Part shown: in pieces, positions 13,432 through 26,693 of the stretch
Layout of the letters: each line of letters starts with the position of its first letter
How positions within the stretch are numbered: the stretch's first letter is position 1
NCBI GenBank assembly: GCA_025531455.1
Contig: JAMYHL010000002.1
Span: 1,459,001 to 1,523,000, forward strand
Direction: 5' to 3'
Source of the DNA: Apiotrichum sp. Y4204
Lineage: Eukaryota; Basidiomycota; Tremellomycetes; Trichosporonales; Trichosporonaceae
DNA length: 64,000 nt
Position numbers and translations under genes: made by a program
The notes under the pieces: model-generated
Databases searched by the model: none
What the model saw: only the letters and a program-made list of their open reading frames with translations
What the model was told of the DNA's origin: nothing

Positions 13432-14101
13432 CGGGTTGATCCCGATATTCTTTCTATCTCTTCCCTCGCGGCCTTCTTTACTCGTTATTTCGTTGTCTCT
13501 TGGTCATCCAGTCATCCAGTCATCCAGTCATCTTGTTCTAGCTTTGTTCATATCTCAGTCTGTCCCTGTCGCATCTCCACACTTTATTTCGGCGCGGCGC
13601 CAGCATTTAATGATTTGAGGTCTCGCACCGTACACAGTATTCTACCTCCCGTCGAAGCGGCAGATGCAGTAATGTTGGGAGCAGTGCAATAAGGAACAGT
13701 AACAGGGTTGCGAGCGGTATATGTGCCTCAGGTCAGGAGTTGTGCACCACTAGTCAGCTGGAGAACAAAGATCGTCAGTCTTGATCGCAGGATGAGTACA
13801 AGCTTGGCCACTTCTGCAGCAGACATGATTTTGGTGGGCAACGTCAAGTTGCCGATCTCGAAGGCCTCAACCGGCGTTACACCCGCGTGAGCATATTGCC
13901 AGCAGCAGCTGGCAAGTCTCCGCCACCGGGTTGTAAGCGTCGTCTGCCCTTTCAATAGATGCACCCCAATCATCCAGTCCGCCATTTCTGCTGCCAGAAC
14001 ATACCCCGGGGGACCAGTATCATAAACACGACGGATGCAACATGACACAACGACACGACGGTAGTGAAGGCTATGCATAGCCTGGCCTATGACTCGCCTC
14101 A
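13432..14101. other. Convergent intergenic region
   Basis: 3' flanks of the MIT gene and UBC4. It contains an 8-nt tandem repeat at 13503-13532 (GTCATCCA units). No gene seen. Confidence 0.6.
13503..13532. repeat. Tandem repeat GTCATCCA, 3.75 copies
   Basis: Perfect 8-nt units just after the MIT-gene stop codon. Confidence 0.85.
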
Positions 14102-14948
<847 letters not shown>

Positions 14949-15444
14949 GGTGATTGCTACAATTAAGTGTCGGTCGTGACTGATTGTATCGAGGTGGAGA
15001 ACGAGTAGTTGGTGGCAAGTTGTAGAAGTGGAAGAAACACAGTCAGCACAACCATACACTGCAGGAATTCAGAAAACGAGTGTGCCACAACCGCCACCGC
15101 AGGCAAAGAAAATGCGAAAACGGCGGGACGACGGCGCGGGCGAGTGCAAAACTGAACGGATAACTCACAGAGTGAGTCTAGAATCGGACGAGACAAAGGC
15201 GACGGTGAAGTAGGATGAAAGATGTTGAAGATAGATAAAGGGGAAGAAAGAAACAGAAAGAGAAGGGGACCCAGGCTGTCCAGGTCAAAGTCGCGGCCGT
15301 CGAAGACCAGTCAAATGGGGGGAGTGAACAGCAAGCAGCTACCAGTGGTGGTGTGAAGGGGAGAGAGGGGAGAAAGGGGGGCCAGGCGGGGGGGGCGGGA
15401 GGGAGGGCCAGCCTGGGGCGGCGGGGGGGATGGTGCGTGGCGTG

Positions 15445-15480
15445 GCGCAGTGCAGTGCGCAGTGCAGTGCGCAGTGCAGT
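15445..15480. repeat. 12-nt tandem repeat GCGCAGTGCAGT x3
   Basis: Three perfect copies in the purine-rich region upstream of UBC4. Confidence 0.85.
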
Positions 15481-17488
15481 GCGGGTGTGCGTGGTGCCGA
15501 GACTCCTTGCATCCTTGCATCCTTGCCTGGAAGCCTATTTGTTCCCTTTAGTGGTCCGTTAAGACCTATTATGATGTCTCGTCATCCGATCATCCTGGAT
15601 CCTGGATCCTGCACCTCACCTCATGCATATCGTTTTTTTTTCTCACCTTACCCACCATGACCCAGCTCGTCTTCTTCTACGTACACATGTATTTACCGTC
15701 TGACTCTTAGGTATCTCTATCACTCTCTGCAGCACGCTCCCCCAAACGGAAGTCGAGTCGCACGAGCAAGTTGACATGTCAGTAGTCAGGGTGCCCTGTG
15801 TGGTCGTCGACTCTGGTGCTTTGCATTATTAGGGTGTGTCTGTATTTGATCAAATGATCCAATCCCTCCGATGCATCAATCCTCCGGGAATAACCAACTA
15901 TCAAGTAATTTGAGGACTGGTTCAGAGAGTGTAAATAGAGCGTCAAGGTAAGGTTGTGTGTGCGCGTTTAGCCATTTAGCCATCTGAGCCTGGCACATTC
16001 GATGTGCTCCGCGGGTGGCGGATCGGCGGACTTGACAATGGGCACACGCTTCTTTAGAGCGCGACAGCTTAATCATTATTCACAACCTAATCAACTACGT
16101 TTTGATCACGCAGAACCTCTGTCACCTTGTCGCCTCGGATATCTATATCTCGGATCAAAAAGGGTTGGGGAAAAAACGCAGAAGCTCAAGTGGGCGTGGT
16201 CGATTGTAATGCATTGCAATGGATTGTAATACGTGCAGAGCACTCAAATAGCCAGAACAAAGAGAAGTGGATAGAATTGAAAGCCCTCAGGGTCATTCGT
16301 TGATTCCGGATTTTCCGGCATTATCCGTGTGGCAGCTGTATACCAATGACGTCAGCACGGATGTCTATTGCACTCTCAAAGATCACAATGTGCATCACAA
16401 TGTGCATCCTGTGTTCTGAGATCTGACTGTCATCTTCTTCTCTCTCATTGTTTCCTTTTGACAGCGTTGCTTGTCTTGCACTTCTCTCGAAGACATTGGG
16501 ACTGGCATTTTGACGCTGGGGTAACTGACTCTTAGGTGCTCACCGTTTTGGCTCATCGGTTTGACCTGTGATACAGGGGGACGGCTGCATCCGTTCACTG
16601 TGATTTAGTAATAGGACTAACGATCGTTAACAGCCTGGGGTTCTGACGACGTTCTTTGATCTCGAAGTTCGGTAGGTTTGACTTAGTGTGAACCATACTT
16701 GCCATACATATTAGTGCCGTCCGTTCGACATGTTGGATCGCATGTCATCGCCGTATCAGTATGTGACATGTCTCCCCAGTGAACGAGTTGGATACGGTTT
16801 CATCGCGGTGAAGACCAGGTCAAGAGCAGCCAGCTCAGGAAGACAGCCACTATTACCCCATCATCCGACACGAACAGCTCTTCTTCGTCCAGAAGTGTGA
16901 TCGCGTACATGCATAGAACTATAAAGGTGCAAGCGCTGCATTTATCTGATGTCTTCCGAATCTTCGTACATGTCGTCAGTTTATGAGCTGCTGGCTGGAG
17001 TTATGCGATTGCCAGTGCAGATGCGTTAGAGGGTTAGTATTTATTTCCAGTCGCGATCTGTAACTCGGTACTGTAGTCATCGAATTAGCTACTAGTAATA
17101 CTAGAATTAAGGAGTATTCAATCAGGCGCCGGTCCCCTAGTCCCCAAGCCATAGGCCATAGGCCTGCCGAACCGTTAGGCCCGTCTGGCCCACTCTGGCC
17201 GCTCTTTTAGCACCGTACACGTGAGATCGCGTGAGATAATTCGATGAATAAATGAATGGTGCACCCACATACAAATATTACTGTATTAGCCATTACAGTT
17301 CATTATTCATTACGATTATTATCTGTTTCGTATAACCGAAGGAGATATCTGCCTATCATTGCGAGCGAGCTCGCTCTCGCCCGGTCGCCCTAGGCCCTGT
17401 CGCCCGTGGGCCGTGCCGGCCCCGCCATCCATCTCCATATCCATCATCGCCGTTCGCTCATCGCCTGCTGCTGCTTTGCACAACCGAG

Positions 17489-17490
<2 letters not shown>

Positions 17491-17519
<29 letters not shown>
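17491..17519. repeat. (CA)n microsatellite
   Basis: About 14 CA units followed by a polypyrimidine CT tract, upstream of the Sds3-like gene. Confidence 0.95.
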
Positions 17520-17521
<2 letters not shown>

Positions 17522-18050
17522 CTCCATCTCTACCGCTTTGTCTTTGTTATTTATCACCATTTCCCCATTCTCTCGATTCAACCTCTCGCTCTCTCTCCCT
17601 CCCTCTCTCTCTCTCTCTCTCTCTGCTTTCTTATCCTCCTCCGTTTTCTCTTATCTCTTCTTCACTCTCGCTATCGCTCCCCTCTTACCTCGCCTACCTC
17701 ACCGCACGCGCACATCCACGCACCTCGCTACCTTCCGCCCATTACCATTCATCCCATTCTCTACTTGCTCTTCCTCCTTGTTGTTCGCCATCCTCCGCAT
17801 CCTCGTCGTACGGCGTACTCATCGCTTCTCTGTCACAACTGGCCATCCCTCTCCCGACTTTGAGTCATCAGAAACAACTTGATCCACCGTCCCCACTGTT
17901 GGCGTTAATTACGGTTGTCCTCAATCCAGCTTCGGGAGTCAATCAGCCGTCTTCCGAGTAGGTCAAGCAGCTGAGCTGTCCCAATCTTGTCTTTCGCTCC
18001 CTATAACCTGCGTTGAATCAACAACTCGAGAGCTCTTGGCATCCGCACTA

Positions 18051-20476
18051 ATGTCTGTGCCACGGAGATCCTCGTCGCCGCTCTCGTCGGCGTCTCCGTC
18101 GCCCGTGCAGGAGCCTGTCAATGGTGAACTTCATCTCACGGGGTTGGACATCGGACCATCAGCCGCTGCCACTTTGGATGATCAAGACGTTCTCGGCGGC
18201 AGTAGCCCAACCACCTTGACGGAGCCTCTCACTGAAAGCGACCTCACGGAGGATGAAGTGGATGACGACGAACCCGACGACCGAAATTTAGCACAGGCAG
18301 AGGAAGTTGACGAGGAACCTGCCGACGATGCAGATGAGGCAAGCCATCCAGCCTTGGGCAAGCGGTATGATGTTTCTATGGCCGTATTGCTGACATTACC
18401 AGGAACGCGGGAAATGTTGCCGGAGCCTCGCCTTCCCCGTCACTCACACCACCACCTCCTTCCGACCCTCCGCGTTCAGATGCGTTACCCTCATCTCCTC
18501 TTCCCGGTGACAACGATGTGGAAGACGCACAGCTGGGACTAGTTGATGATTCCAATATCGACCCCGTTGAAGAAGATGATCATGCGCAAACGGCAGCTGC
18601 GCCACCTGAGCCCGCCGACGAGGAGGGTGATGGCGACGAAGGCGACGTCACAATGCGCGTTGATGAGACGGAAATCTCGGAACGGGAATTGGTCGACGTC
18701 GATGAGACCGCCAACGACATTGAACCCAAGGTGGAGCCGGAGACCACAGACGCGATGGATTCTGAGCGTGCCCCCAACGCGGAGCTGGTTGAAGGTGACG
18801 CCGACGTTGAAGGTGACGCGGAAATGGAGGTCATGGTGAACGGAGATGGCGAAGCGGCTCAAGAGCAAGGCGAGGGCGAGGATGAGGACGAGGAGACAGA
18901 AGTCGCCGAGGCGGATGGTATGTCATTAAGAGGATTGCGTGCTGACTGTCAAGACTCCCCAGCTGTTCAACCAACTCGATCCTCACAGCACGTCGCACCG
19001 CCAACACCCCAGGCAACTCGTGCCATGCTCGCTTTGGAAATCAAATTTGCAGCATTGCGAGACCGACTCTACGTTGAGCGGTTGGAGGAGGCTGCGAGGG
19101 AAGAAGAGATGATTTTGAATGGTATGATGTATGACAGGCCGCACAGCTGACCAGCAGGGACTCACCCGGCGCTTCTCGAGTTGAATCGGGTGTTGGAATC
19201 TCGCCGGGAACGACTACACGAGATCGCTTTGCGGAGATACAATGAATCCTTGAGGGACCTGGACATCTGGAGGAACGTGGAGAACAAGATCTCATGGAGC
19301 ACCTGGGCGGTGAGTCAATGTAATCAGCTTGCTGCTAACAACTCAGGACCAACGCGATCAGATTCACTGGGAGGAATTTAAACACACCTGGAGCAAGCGT
19401 CGACGCTTGGCCCGTGAAAAGAATGAGATCGAAACTCCGAAGGTTCACAAGTCTGTACCTCGTGTTGATCGTCCCCCGAAACCGTTTGACTGGTCGGCGG
19501 GCGCTGTGCCGGGCAAGCTTTCGACTGAGGATGCGCTGCATGACTTGCAGTTGATGGATGTGAGTTCAAGTCGCTGCAGCCATGGACGACCAGGAGCCGG
19601 CTGTGCTCGCCGTTGACATGCGTCTGTATCTTTGGCTCTTCTGCAAATGTAACGGTAGGCTCACACACAGGCACGACGTCAACAGCCCCATCAGCATTCG
19701 TCTCAGACCCAGCACATGTCTCGTCACGCGTCGCCAGCCGTCTATGGCAGCTATGCTGGACCGTCATCCTCTGCATTCCCTTACCAGCCTCAGCACCCTG
19801 CGAGTTACCTTCAAGCTGAGGCATCGGAGACGGACAAACGACAGCAATACCACCCAGGGCCTCGCCAAAACGCTCGTCCCCCGCAACCGCCATCTGGCCA
19901 TTCGGATACCCAAAGGCCACCAACGGCTTCATCGCAAGCAGCAGGGCCCTCAGGAACCTCACAACTGTCGCGCAAAGCGCCTGGCTCCGACAACTTTGGC
20001 GCGCAACGACCCCAGCACCAACCCAACAGTGACGGCAAAATGAGCAATGGTCACAGACGTCATGCCCCTGCCCAGAACGTTCTGGGATTGAATCCGACCG
20101 GGGCTTCCACCTCGGCAGGGGCAGAGTCTAAACCGGCCGCAGTCGCACTTTCAGCGTCCACGCCATCAACTGGAAATGCGTCGTCAAGATTCCCAGGACT
20201 GGCAGACTTCCTTTCAGGTTCAGCAACTCCGCCACAGCATTCGTTCCAACACCACCTTCAAAACAACCCCAGTGGTTCTGCTTCCAGCTCTGCCAAGGCG
20301 GTGTCCAAAGCAGGACACGCAACGGGCACTAGTTCTTCATTGGCTGGACCGCCCAGCTCCCACATGGGGTCGACCAACTTGAGTAAGTTTGACATATGCG
20401 ATTTATACTGATATTAGACCGTTCAGGCTTTTCGTCGGCGCCCCAACCGCAAACAGCGAGCGCACCTCGCAATTAG
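18051..20476 (+). CDS. Sds3/Dep1-like subunit of the Rpd3L/Sin3 histone deacetylase complex
   Basis: Exons 18051..18364, 18403..18917, 18954..19121, 19158..19309, 19347..19559, 19671..20382, 20418..20476; 710 aa. Residues 1-275 are acidic and disordered, like yeast Dep1. Residues about 300-410 form the Sds3-like helical block: LALEIKFAALRDRLY, LEEAAREEEMIL, THPALLELNRVLESRR and RLHEIALRRYNESLRDL, with a long coiled coil. Proteins with this block bridge Sin3 and Rpd3 and repress transcription. The C-terminal third is Ser/Gln/Pro-rich. Introns 2, 3 and 6 are 36, 36 and 35 nt; intron 5 is 111 nt and its donor/acceptor choice rests on phase alone. Family assignment is good; Dep1 versus Sds3 orthology is not settled. 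Confidence 0.82.
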
Positions 20477-21084
20477 CAGTCATCAACCTCGCCGCCCATC
20501 AGATTTGTGCTGAAGAATGTCATTCATCATTCCTCCGTGTACCTGTGACCAAGAGTGGTCATTAACTTGTCTCCGCGCTTGCCGCCTTCTATAATTGTCA
20601 TATGATAAAGAGACATTGCAAGTGTCACCTCCCCCTATGCTGCAGTGAACTTCTTACTGCGTTACCGTGCTACCTGTGTGCCATGCTCAGCTCTGCTCGC
20701 AACCCTGTCACATGTGGGCGTGGCTGTAGTGAACAAGAAAGTGCAAACGTCCCACAGTCGATCATCACCATTGTCCTTGCTCTGCAGTGACGTCAGCTTG
20801 GATGACGCTGCATGGCAATTTGACGGATTGACATTGGGCGCCTAGCCGCGCCTCCACCCACCGACCTACACAGGACGGACGGGCCTACCCGAGCAACCAC
20901 AATGACCGTGCAGCAGGTAGCCGCGTCCAACCCTCGACGATCCCGATCTTGCACCATCTTGCCAATTCATCAACAACACGTCAAAGCCGTGACTTATATA
21001 CATACTGGCCGGACCATCCACCCCCATCGTCCATCGCTCATCACCACCCCATCCACCACGTCCCACGAGATCGACGCAGACACC
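20477..21084. other. Intergenic, promoter of the TMEM205-like gene
   Basis: 3' flank of the Sds3-like gene and promoter of the next gene. A TATATA element lies at 20995-21002, about 85 bp before ATG 21085. Confidence 0.6.
20995..21002 (+). promoter_or_regulatory. TATA-like element
   Basis: TATATACA, 83 bp upstream of ATG 21085. It supports 21085 rather than the in-frame ATG at 20902 as the start of the next gene. Confidence 0.4.
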
Positions 21085-21800
21085 ATGACCAGTGTGGTCC
21101 AGCAGGCCCTTGCGCCTTTCACCCTCAAGGGCTTCTACCTCCTCACATGGGGAACAGCCCTCGGCACCAACATCTTCCACACCATCGTGAGTGCGGTACA
21201 GATGTAGCACGTCTGGAGAGCAGCTGGGGTTGGCAACGTCACTTCGCCGCGGATCGCAACTATCTCGACGATCCACCAGCAGGCTATTCATTGCGGTCGG
21301 CTGCGTGATACTTCCTTGGTGTTGGTTACTGACCCCCCAGTCGTCGGTGAAGCAGTACAGCACGCTCGACCGCGCAAACTTTGCCAAGCTCCAGGCCCAG
21401 CTTCAGCCGCTGTACTTCGGGACTTCGTCGATCCTCACATCGTCGCTGCTCGCGACCCACCTCTACTTCCACCCTGTTCTCCTCTCGTCGCCCTTCCGGT
21501 CGCCCCACTGGTACCAGCTCGAGGAGGGCGTGCAGGGCCTCCTGATCCTGGCTACATGCATTCCCCAGCTCGTCAACTGGCTCTGGGTCGGTCCCCAGGC
21601 TGCCAAGGCCGCTATTGAGCGCGCAGATGTTGAGAAGGCTGGCAAGGCTGTAAGTCGCGCTTGACTGCAGATGAACTGATAAACAGGACGCTCTGGAGAA
21701 GGCGAACACCAAGTTCACTTCGCTCCACGGTATCGCCACGGCCCTTAACAACACCTCTCTGCTCGCTCTTATTGGCCTCGGCCTCGCCGTGAGCATGTAG
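21085..21800 (+). CDS. TMEM205-like (DUF4149) small membrane protein
   Basis: Exons 21085..21186, 21341..21649, 21687..21800; 174 aa. Four hydrophobic segments are visible: FYLLTWGTALGTNIFHTI near the N-terminus, one around SSILTSSLLATHLYF, one around GLLILATCIPQLVNWLW, and a C-terminal one (SLLALIGLGLAVSM). The family pattern of polar residues between helices 1 and 2 and the NW motif in helix 3 fit TMEM205-like proteins. Function is unknown; the human relative is linked to platinum drug resistance. The frame stays open upstream to an ATG at 20902, which would add 61 residues, but a TATA box lies between the two ATGs. Convergent with the next gene, 94 bp apart. Confidence 0.85.
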
Positions 21801-21894
21801 CGAGTGCAGTCGTCGGGTCTAATATGAAACATGACTGAACGGATGTATACAGTACATGACTACGGTCCTTCTGATTGGCTTCGTTCTTGCTCAT

Positions 21895-23176
21895 TTAATG
21901 GTAGCCAGAGTAGCTTGGTGGCTGGCCATACGGGGCCGGGGTCGGCGGGTTGTAGGACTGGCCGTCGTTGAGTACGGACTGACGGATCTGGGCATCTGAA
22001 CCATGAGCGCGTGCCTCCTCACGCCTGAGAAGGGGCTAAACTCACAAGGGTCGCTGTAGGCCATCTGCATTGTTCGGCTGGGCTGTTCGCGGCGGTCAGA
22101 CCCGGGCATATCACCGTCAAAGGCGCCGTAAACGTCCACGCTCGGACGTGCCATAGCGCTGTTCGAGTTCTGGACAGGCGCGTAGTTGTGAGGGCGAGGG
22201 CGGGGAGGATCTTGCAGTGGAGTCTGGTCCCGCGGAGCTTCGTGCTTGTCGCCAAACACGTCCTCATCAACCTCCTGACCCCAAGCGGCGTCATCGGAAG
22301 GAGGAATGAAGCTTGGCTCGCGACGGCGGGCTGTCTGGCGTTCCTTGCGGAAAGCCATGCCCGCAAACACGGCAAGTCCAAGCCAACACATAAGCCCGAG
22401 CCACTCGAAAATGGCAGACGCCTGCCTTGTGCGACAGAAGCCTGGCAAGACCTTCTTGTAGTCGTCACCTCCCTCCTCAGCATGGGGGTCGTTGTCGGGA
22501 TTCTTGCAACCCTAAACGTCAGTGTGAACGAAGGCATAAAAAGTGCCTACCTTCGCCCCAAAGCCGGCCGCGGTGGCGATCACTGCCGCAGTGAACATGA
22601 GCATGGTGCCGAAGATGTTAAGGATGAGGGCCGAACGAGGCTGGGAGAGGAACTGAGCGGGGCGGCGTGCCTTGTCGTAGCTGGACCGTGTCAACAAACA
22701 GAACCACCGTGAAGACGCTACGCACCGATCATACATGATGGGGATCACCATCAACGTGCAGGACAGTGCAAATGATAGAAGCAGCAGGAATAGAACAAAA
22801 CCAGTGCCACCAGCTACGACCGTCAGTCGCATCCCAAGTAGTGCCCAACGGTCGTCGTTACTCACAAACACCGACCCATTTCGCCTGGAACCCGGCCACG
22901 CCGCCAGTGATACAGATGGCGAGGAAAGTAAAGAAGATACAGGCCGCATGAATGATGATGTGGATGCGATCAATTGACGATTCTGAACGGGAACGCGCTC
23001 CTGCTTGCCGCTCCACCTCCGCAGCATTGCTAAGTCGCTGGAGACTATTGCCACCGCTTTTCTTCGAGAACACTCCCGTGATCTTGGACGATCCAGTCGA
23101 CAATGCAGACTTTACCTTGTTCACTGTGGTGTGAGTTTGACGAGGCAATCGCTTGACTTAGGAGCATATGCTTACT
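21895..23176 (-). CDS. MARVEL-like four-helix membrane protein with intron-split start codon
   Basis: Exons complement(23176, 23123, ...): single base 23176, then 22866..23123, 22726..22813, 22551..22680, 22046..22511, 21895..21995; 347 aa. The A of the ATG ends exon 1 and TG opens exon 2 after a 52-nt intron; no other in-frame ATG exists before the third membrane-proximal segment. Four membrane helices are visible, with a basic Arg-rich loop and an extracytoplasmic loop with two Cys (GCKNPDNDP and GFCRTR) between helices 3 and 4, as in fungal MARVEL/SUR7-type proteins. The N-terminal 60 residues are basic and Ser-rich; the C-terminal 150 are disordered, Pro/Gln/Tyr-rich. Likely plasma-membrane organisation; function is inferred only from topology. 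Confidence 0.8.
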
Positions 23177-24437
23177 TATGATGAACGTGGGTCTGTCTGT
23201 TCGTGGGCAGTGGTAGTTATCAGTACGAGACCTTCCGAACGGTACGATGGTCGTAAAAGGCAGACAGGACAGAGAGCTATCGAGCTTTGCCTTGCGTGAT
23301 GTTAAGGTCGTGCCGTGCGCAGGGTTATGATCTGGATGTGATGATTGTGGAATGAACAGCGATGAAACGCCGAGAAATGGTAATGGTAAAGGATGGAGAT
23401 GAGAGAGTGCTGTGTTGCAGCAGTCTGGCTATGAACATGAGGGGGGACGGCTGCTGTTTTGTTTTTCGGTGGCTGATGGTTTTGTTGTTGACATGTTTTT
23501 TTGGTGAGTGAGTGTGATTTTTGGGTGATGGCTGGCCAAAGAGGGCCTTTGCACAGCAAGCGGCGCGTTCAGGGTTTCAGGGGGGGGAGAAAACGCGTCA
23601 CTACTGCCAGAGGCTTTACGAGGGCTTTTTCGCTCTGCGGGCGCTGCGCCAATGGTACTGCGGGGGGGCCGACTGGCTTGGCACTGCACAGGATTCATTA
23701 CATACAAATTGTAATGAGATCATCGGCAGGTCGGACTGGTACGATTATCAATGTGTCTTTACATGAGGAGATTAGGGACATTGATAACCCTGTGCAGAGT
23801 ATCATTCGTGCCCAGCAACTTTTCTTACAGAACGGTGTGAATGTCCTACCGCCCTCAACTGCGTAGAGCTTTTCTCACATAGCCTGTGACCGTTGCACAG
23901 TTCTCGCTGCTTTCCAATGGCCGGTGGCTATGATTGCAGTCAAGGCAAATTCTACTGTATCGTTGCTGTGCAGGCAGTATGTGCATCGGCGGGTTGCGCA
24001 GCGCAGCCGCCTACTGTATTGATCGATCGAACGCACTCACGTCTTGGCACATCGTTTCATGCTGTACAGCTGCATACTCGCTTCGATCTCGCCCACCGAT
24101 CCGCAGTACCCCAAAGAGCAGCAGTAATGAATGCCGCAGCACAAGCAACTCCGTCACAGCGGTTGCCGAGCACTCACCTTGACTGCGCACACATCGTTGT
24201 GGCGGAGACGTCTCGTTGAAGTCCGGAACACCTGATTCCGGGCTCGTTCAACACAGCTTGGGTTACTCCGCACTAGTAGGGGATACAGCAATGATGACGC
24301 TCTACTAATGTCCCTCTAACCTACGCCTCCTAAGCTTTGTTTGGCTTTGGAGAACCGACGGCCGACGGCCGTCATAAAATTCCAATTGTTGTAGGGTTGC
24401 AGTTATGGGCGTAATTCGTTCTAAAATCTACAAGAAT
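23177..24437. other. Intergenic between MARVEL-like gene promoter and MFS gene 3' end
   Basis: Upstream region of the MARVEL-like gene with A/C-rich minus-strand leader at 23400-23500. Past 23.7 kb the DNA is featureless. No gene seen. Confidence 0.55.
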
Positions 24438-26226
24438 CTACTTTGGGAGATGCTGGATGAGTGCAGACGTGACAGGCGATCGTGCGCGGAGCCGGGCACC
24501 ATAGCGGATGAGAAGGAATGGAACCACGGCGAGAGCAAACCCGACTCCGGCGACGAGCGTCGAAGCTTCAGAATATCCCATTCCGAGGTACTGTGGGGTC
24601 AGACTGGCAATGACAAGCAGCACACACCATCTGTTGTGCGAACAGAGGGAAGATGCCTGCCACGACGTTGCGCGTCAAGCCTTGAGCTGCCTGTGCGGAA
24701 GAAGAATACGTCTCGTACGCATCGGCGAGGTAGTTGCTGGAGTGTCAGTTTAGTCGGCTACATCTCTTGACCACTTACAAGACGCCAAGATACATGCAAA
24801 ACACTCCCCAATACGAGATGCACAGCATGATGGCTGGGACCACCCAATGGACAGCCGGTTTCCCAGTCCATGCGAAGATCAGTGTTCCGACAGGAAATAG
24901 TAGCCCCCCGATCGCGGCCCAATACAACCGGGCCTCTGGTGGTGGTGGACTCGACTCAGATCCAGCTCGACGATACAGGCGCTCCTGGTGATAGTTTGAC
25001 AGGAACCCAAGAAGCCCTCCGATACCTATACAAGCCTGGATTGAACCGGTCTGGCCATCGCTGAAACCATACTGGCGGAACACCAACATGGTAGCGGTAC
25101 CTCCTAGATAGATTACGGCCCATGCAAATCCAATCCAGACAGAAAGCGCGGTAACAATAGGCTCTGTGCAGAGATACTCTCCCATGTTAGCACGATTCCC
25201 GGCGTATAACGTACGCAATGGGCGAATAGCAGTTGCGCGCAGCAAGCTCAGCTTGTCTTTATGCTGCATATCTGCCCTGCACAGATGCAGCACTCCGGTG
25301 CATTTGGTGAGTCGTTTCGCACGCCGCGACAGAATCTTATCAGCCCGCGTTTCGCGCAAAATCGCCGCGTTCATGAGAAAGCTGGTCCCCGCCGCTATGC
25401 CTTGTACCTGTAATCAGCGGCAACCCACATCTTCAACCTACACCATAGCACCATCTGAACCCCAACTTCTGTCCGACCCAACCCATGGTAAGTCCGCCCA
25501 AGGCCTAATGGTTAACAGACACGGCAGCAATCCGAACACACCTGTCCAACGAAGTTGATGAGGGAAAACAAGTTCATCGCGGGACCTCGCTCGCTAGCCC
25601 TAAAAAGGTCCGCAATTGTGCCCCCCACCATCGTGATTCCGACGGACGAGACCATGCCCTGCAAAAATCGTACGGCCAGGTATACGGATATGTTTTTCGA
25701 GAGAGCTTGAGGAATGAACAAAAGCGCGGTGCTTGGGAGTAAGCAACCCAACTGCCTAGAAGAGCTAAAAGAGCTTACATGAATGAAGTGACTTGGTAGA
25801 TCTCATTTCTCCCGAGATTCTCGCTCAACGGGGCGAGAACTAACGGTGTAGCTGAGACCGAAAGATTGTATAGGGTTAGACCGAGTATAAACTTCAGCCT
25901 CGACGTGCCAAAGTATGATGGGCCCCATGTCGACATGATGGCCATTGACGTCGCGTTCAAGGCCGTCAAGGCGGTGATGGAGCACGCGCAGAGCACCATC
26001 ACATACTTGCGGGTTGTCGTCCAGTTGAAGGGGTTCTGAGAGTTAATCAAGATGTATCGCGCTTCGTGAACGAACTCACATCTGGGTCGTTGGGGCCATC
26101 CCAATCTACGATGATAATATCGTCGTCGTTGACGCTCCCCCTCTCATCGGTGGCCGCTTTCTCTTCGACGACATATTTGTCGTTCCCATCCCCCAAATCA
26201 CCGATGTGACTGTGATGTGAACGCAT
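24438..26226 (-). CDS. MFS drug:H+ antiporter-type transporter (DHA1-like)
   Basis: Exons complement(26080..26226, 25779..26035, 25542..25731, 25442..25504, 25407..24779, 24628..24736, 24438..24590); 515 aa, usual for the family. The soluble N-terminus ends in DWDGPNDPDNPFNW, the classic entry to helix 1 of fungal DHA1 transporters. Also seen: LSENLGRNEIY (loop 2-3 motif A variant), RFLQGMVSSVGITMVGGTIA (helix 4), the motif-A-like FRASERGPAMNLFSL, a basic central loop, and a C-terminal helix pair ending RYGARLRARSPV. Twelve hydrophobic segments in all. Substrate unknown: polyamines, drugs or siderophore-like compounds are all possible. The second intron is 47 nt; a shorter 23-nt alternative was rejected because it breaks helix 3. 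Confidence 0.88.
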
Positions 26227-26693
26227 GAGAATGACCCGGAAGGCCCAGTGTCGGCCTGGCTTGCTTTTCCAACCGCCAGTTCCTCAGCTTCAACGAAATC
26301 GACACTACAAGTCACACGAACACCACAATTTGTGTAAACGAAGTCCACACATCAAGTCAGAGAGAAGCAATGTGTCAGTAATCTTCATTGGAAGACTTTA
26401 TATTCTCCTACTCGGGTGGAGAAAGCCGGGGAACCATGGGGTTTGGGGTTGCGTCTTGTGAGGGCGGACGAGAAAGACGGACAAGCTCAACGGTTGCGGA
26501 GCTCCATAACCATGTCCTGAGTTGCCACCCAGTTGTCCGACATAGGTTCTGTAGGTCGTCCTCGACCTAACGTCATACCAGTATAACAACATGCATCCAC
26601 GTGGATTGATTCGACGCAGATATGTACGCATACCTGACCATCCATCTACTCGTACAGAGCTATCCATCAAAGATGGAACCACAGATACCTGCA
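26227..26693. other. Short intergenic region
   Basis: Upstream of the MFS gene and downstream of the DinB-like gene; both are on the minus strand. No feature seen. Confidence 0.5.

Larger units (their letters stand above)
14949..18050. other. Divergent intergenic region UBC4 / Sds3-like gene
   Basis: 3.1 kb without a confident gene. Near UBC4 it is purine-rich on the plus strand and carries a 12-nt tandem repeat (15445-15480). 15.8-17.3 kb is AT-richer and featureless; a 66-codon minus ORF at 15876-16076 has no support. The Sds3-like promoter side holds a CA dinucleotide run (17491-17519) and a C/T-rich tract (about 17575-17720). Confidence 0.6.

Noticed and set aside
15876..16076. 66-codon minus ORF with a C-x2-C pair
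   Set aside because: Too short, a single Cys pair, no promoter or splice context.
20902..21084. In-frame upstream ATG that would lengthen the TMEM205-like protein by 61 residues
   Set aside because: The extension is low-complexity and a TATA element lies inside it, favouring ATG 21085.
25732..25778. A 23-nt intron in the MFS gene
   Set aside because: A 47-nt intron with CTTAC branch and CCCAAG acceptor keeps the same frame and gives a better third helix.
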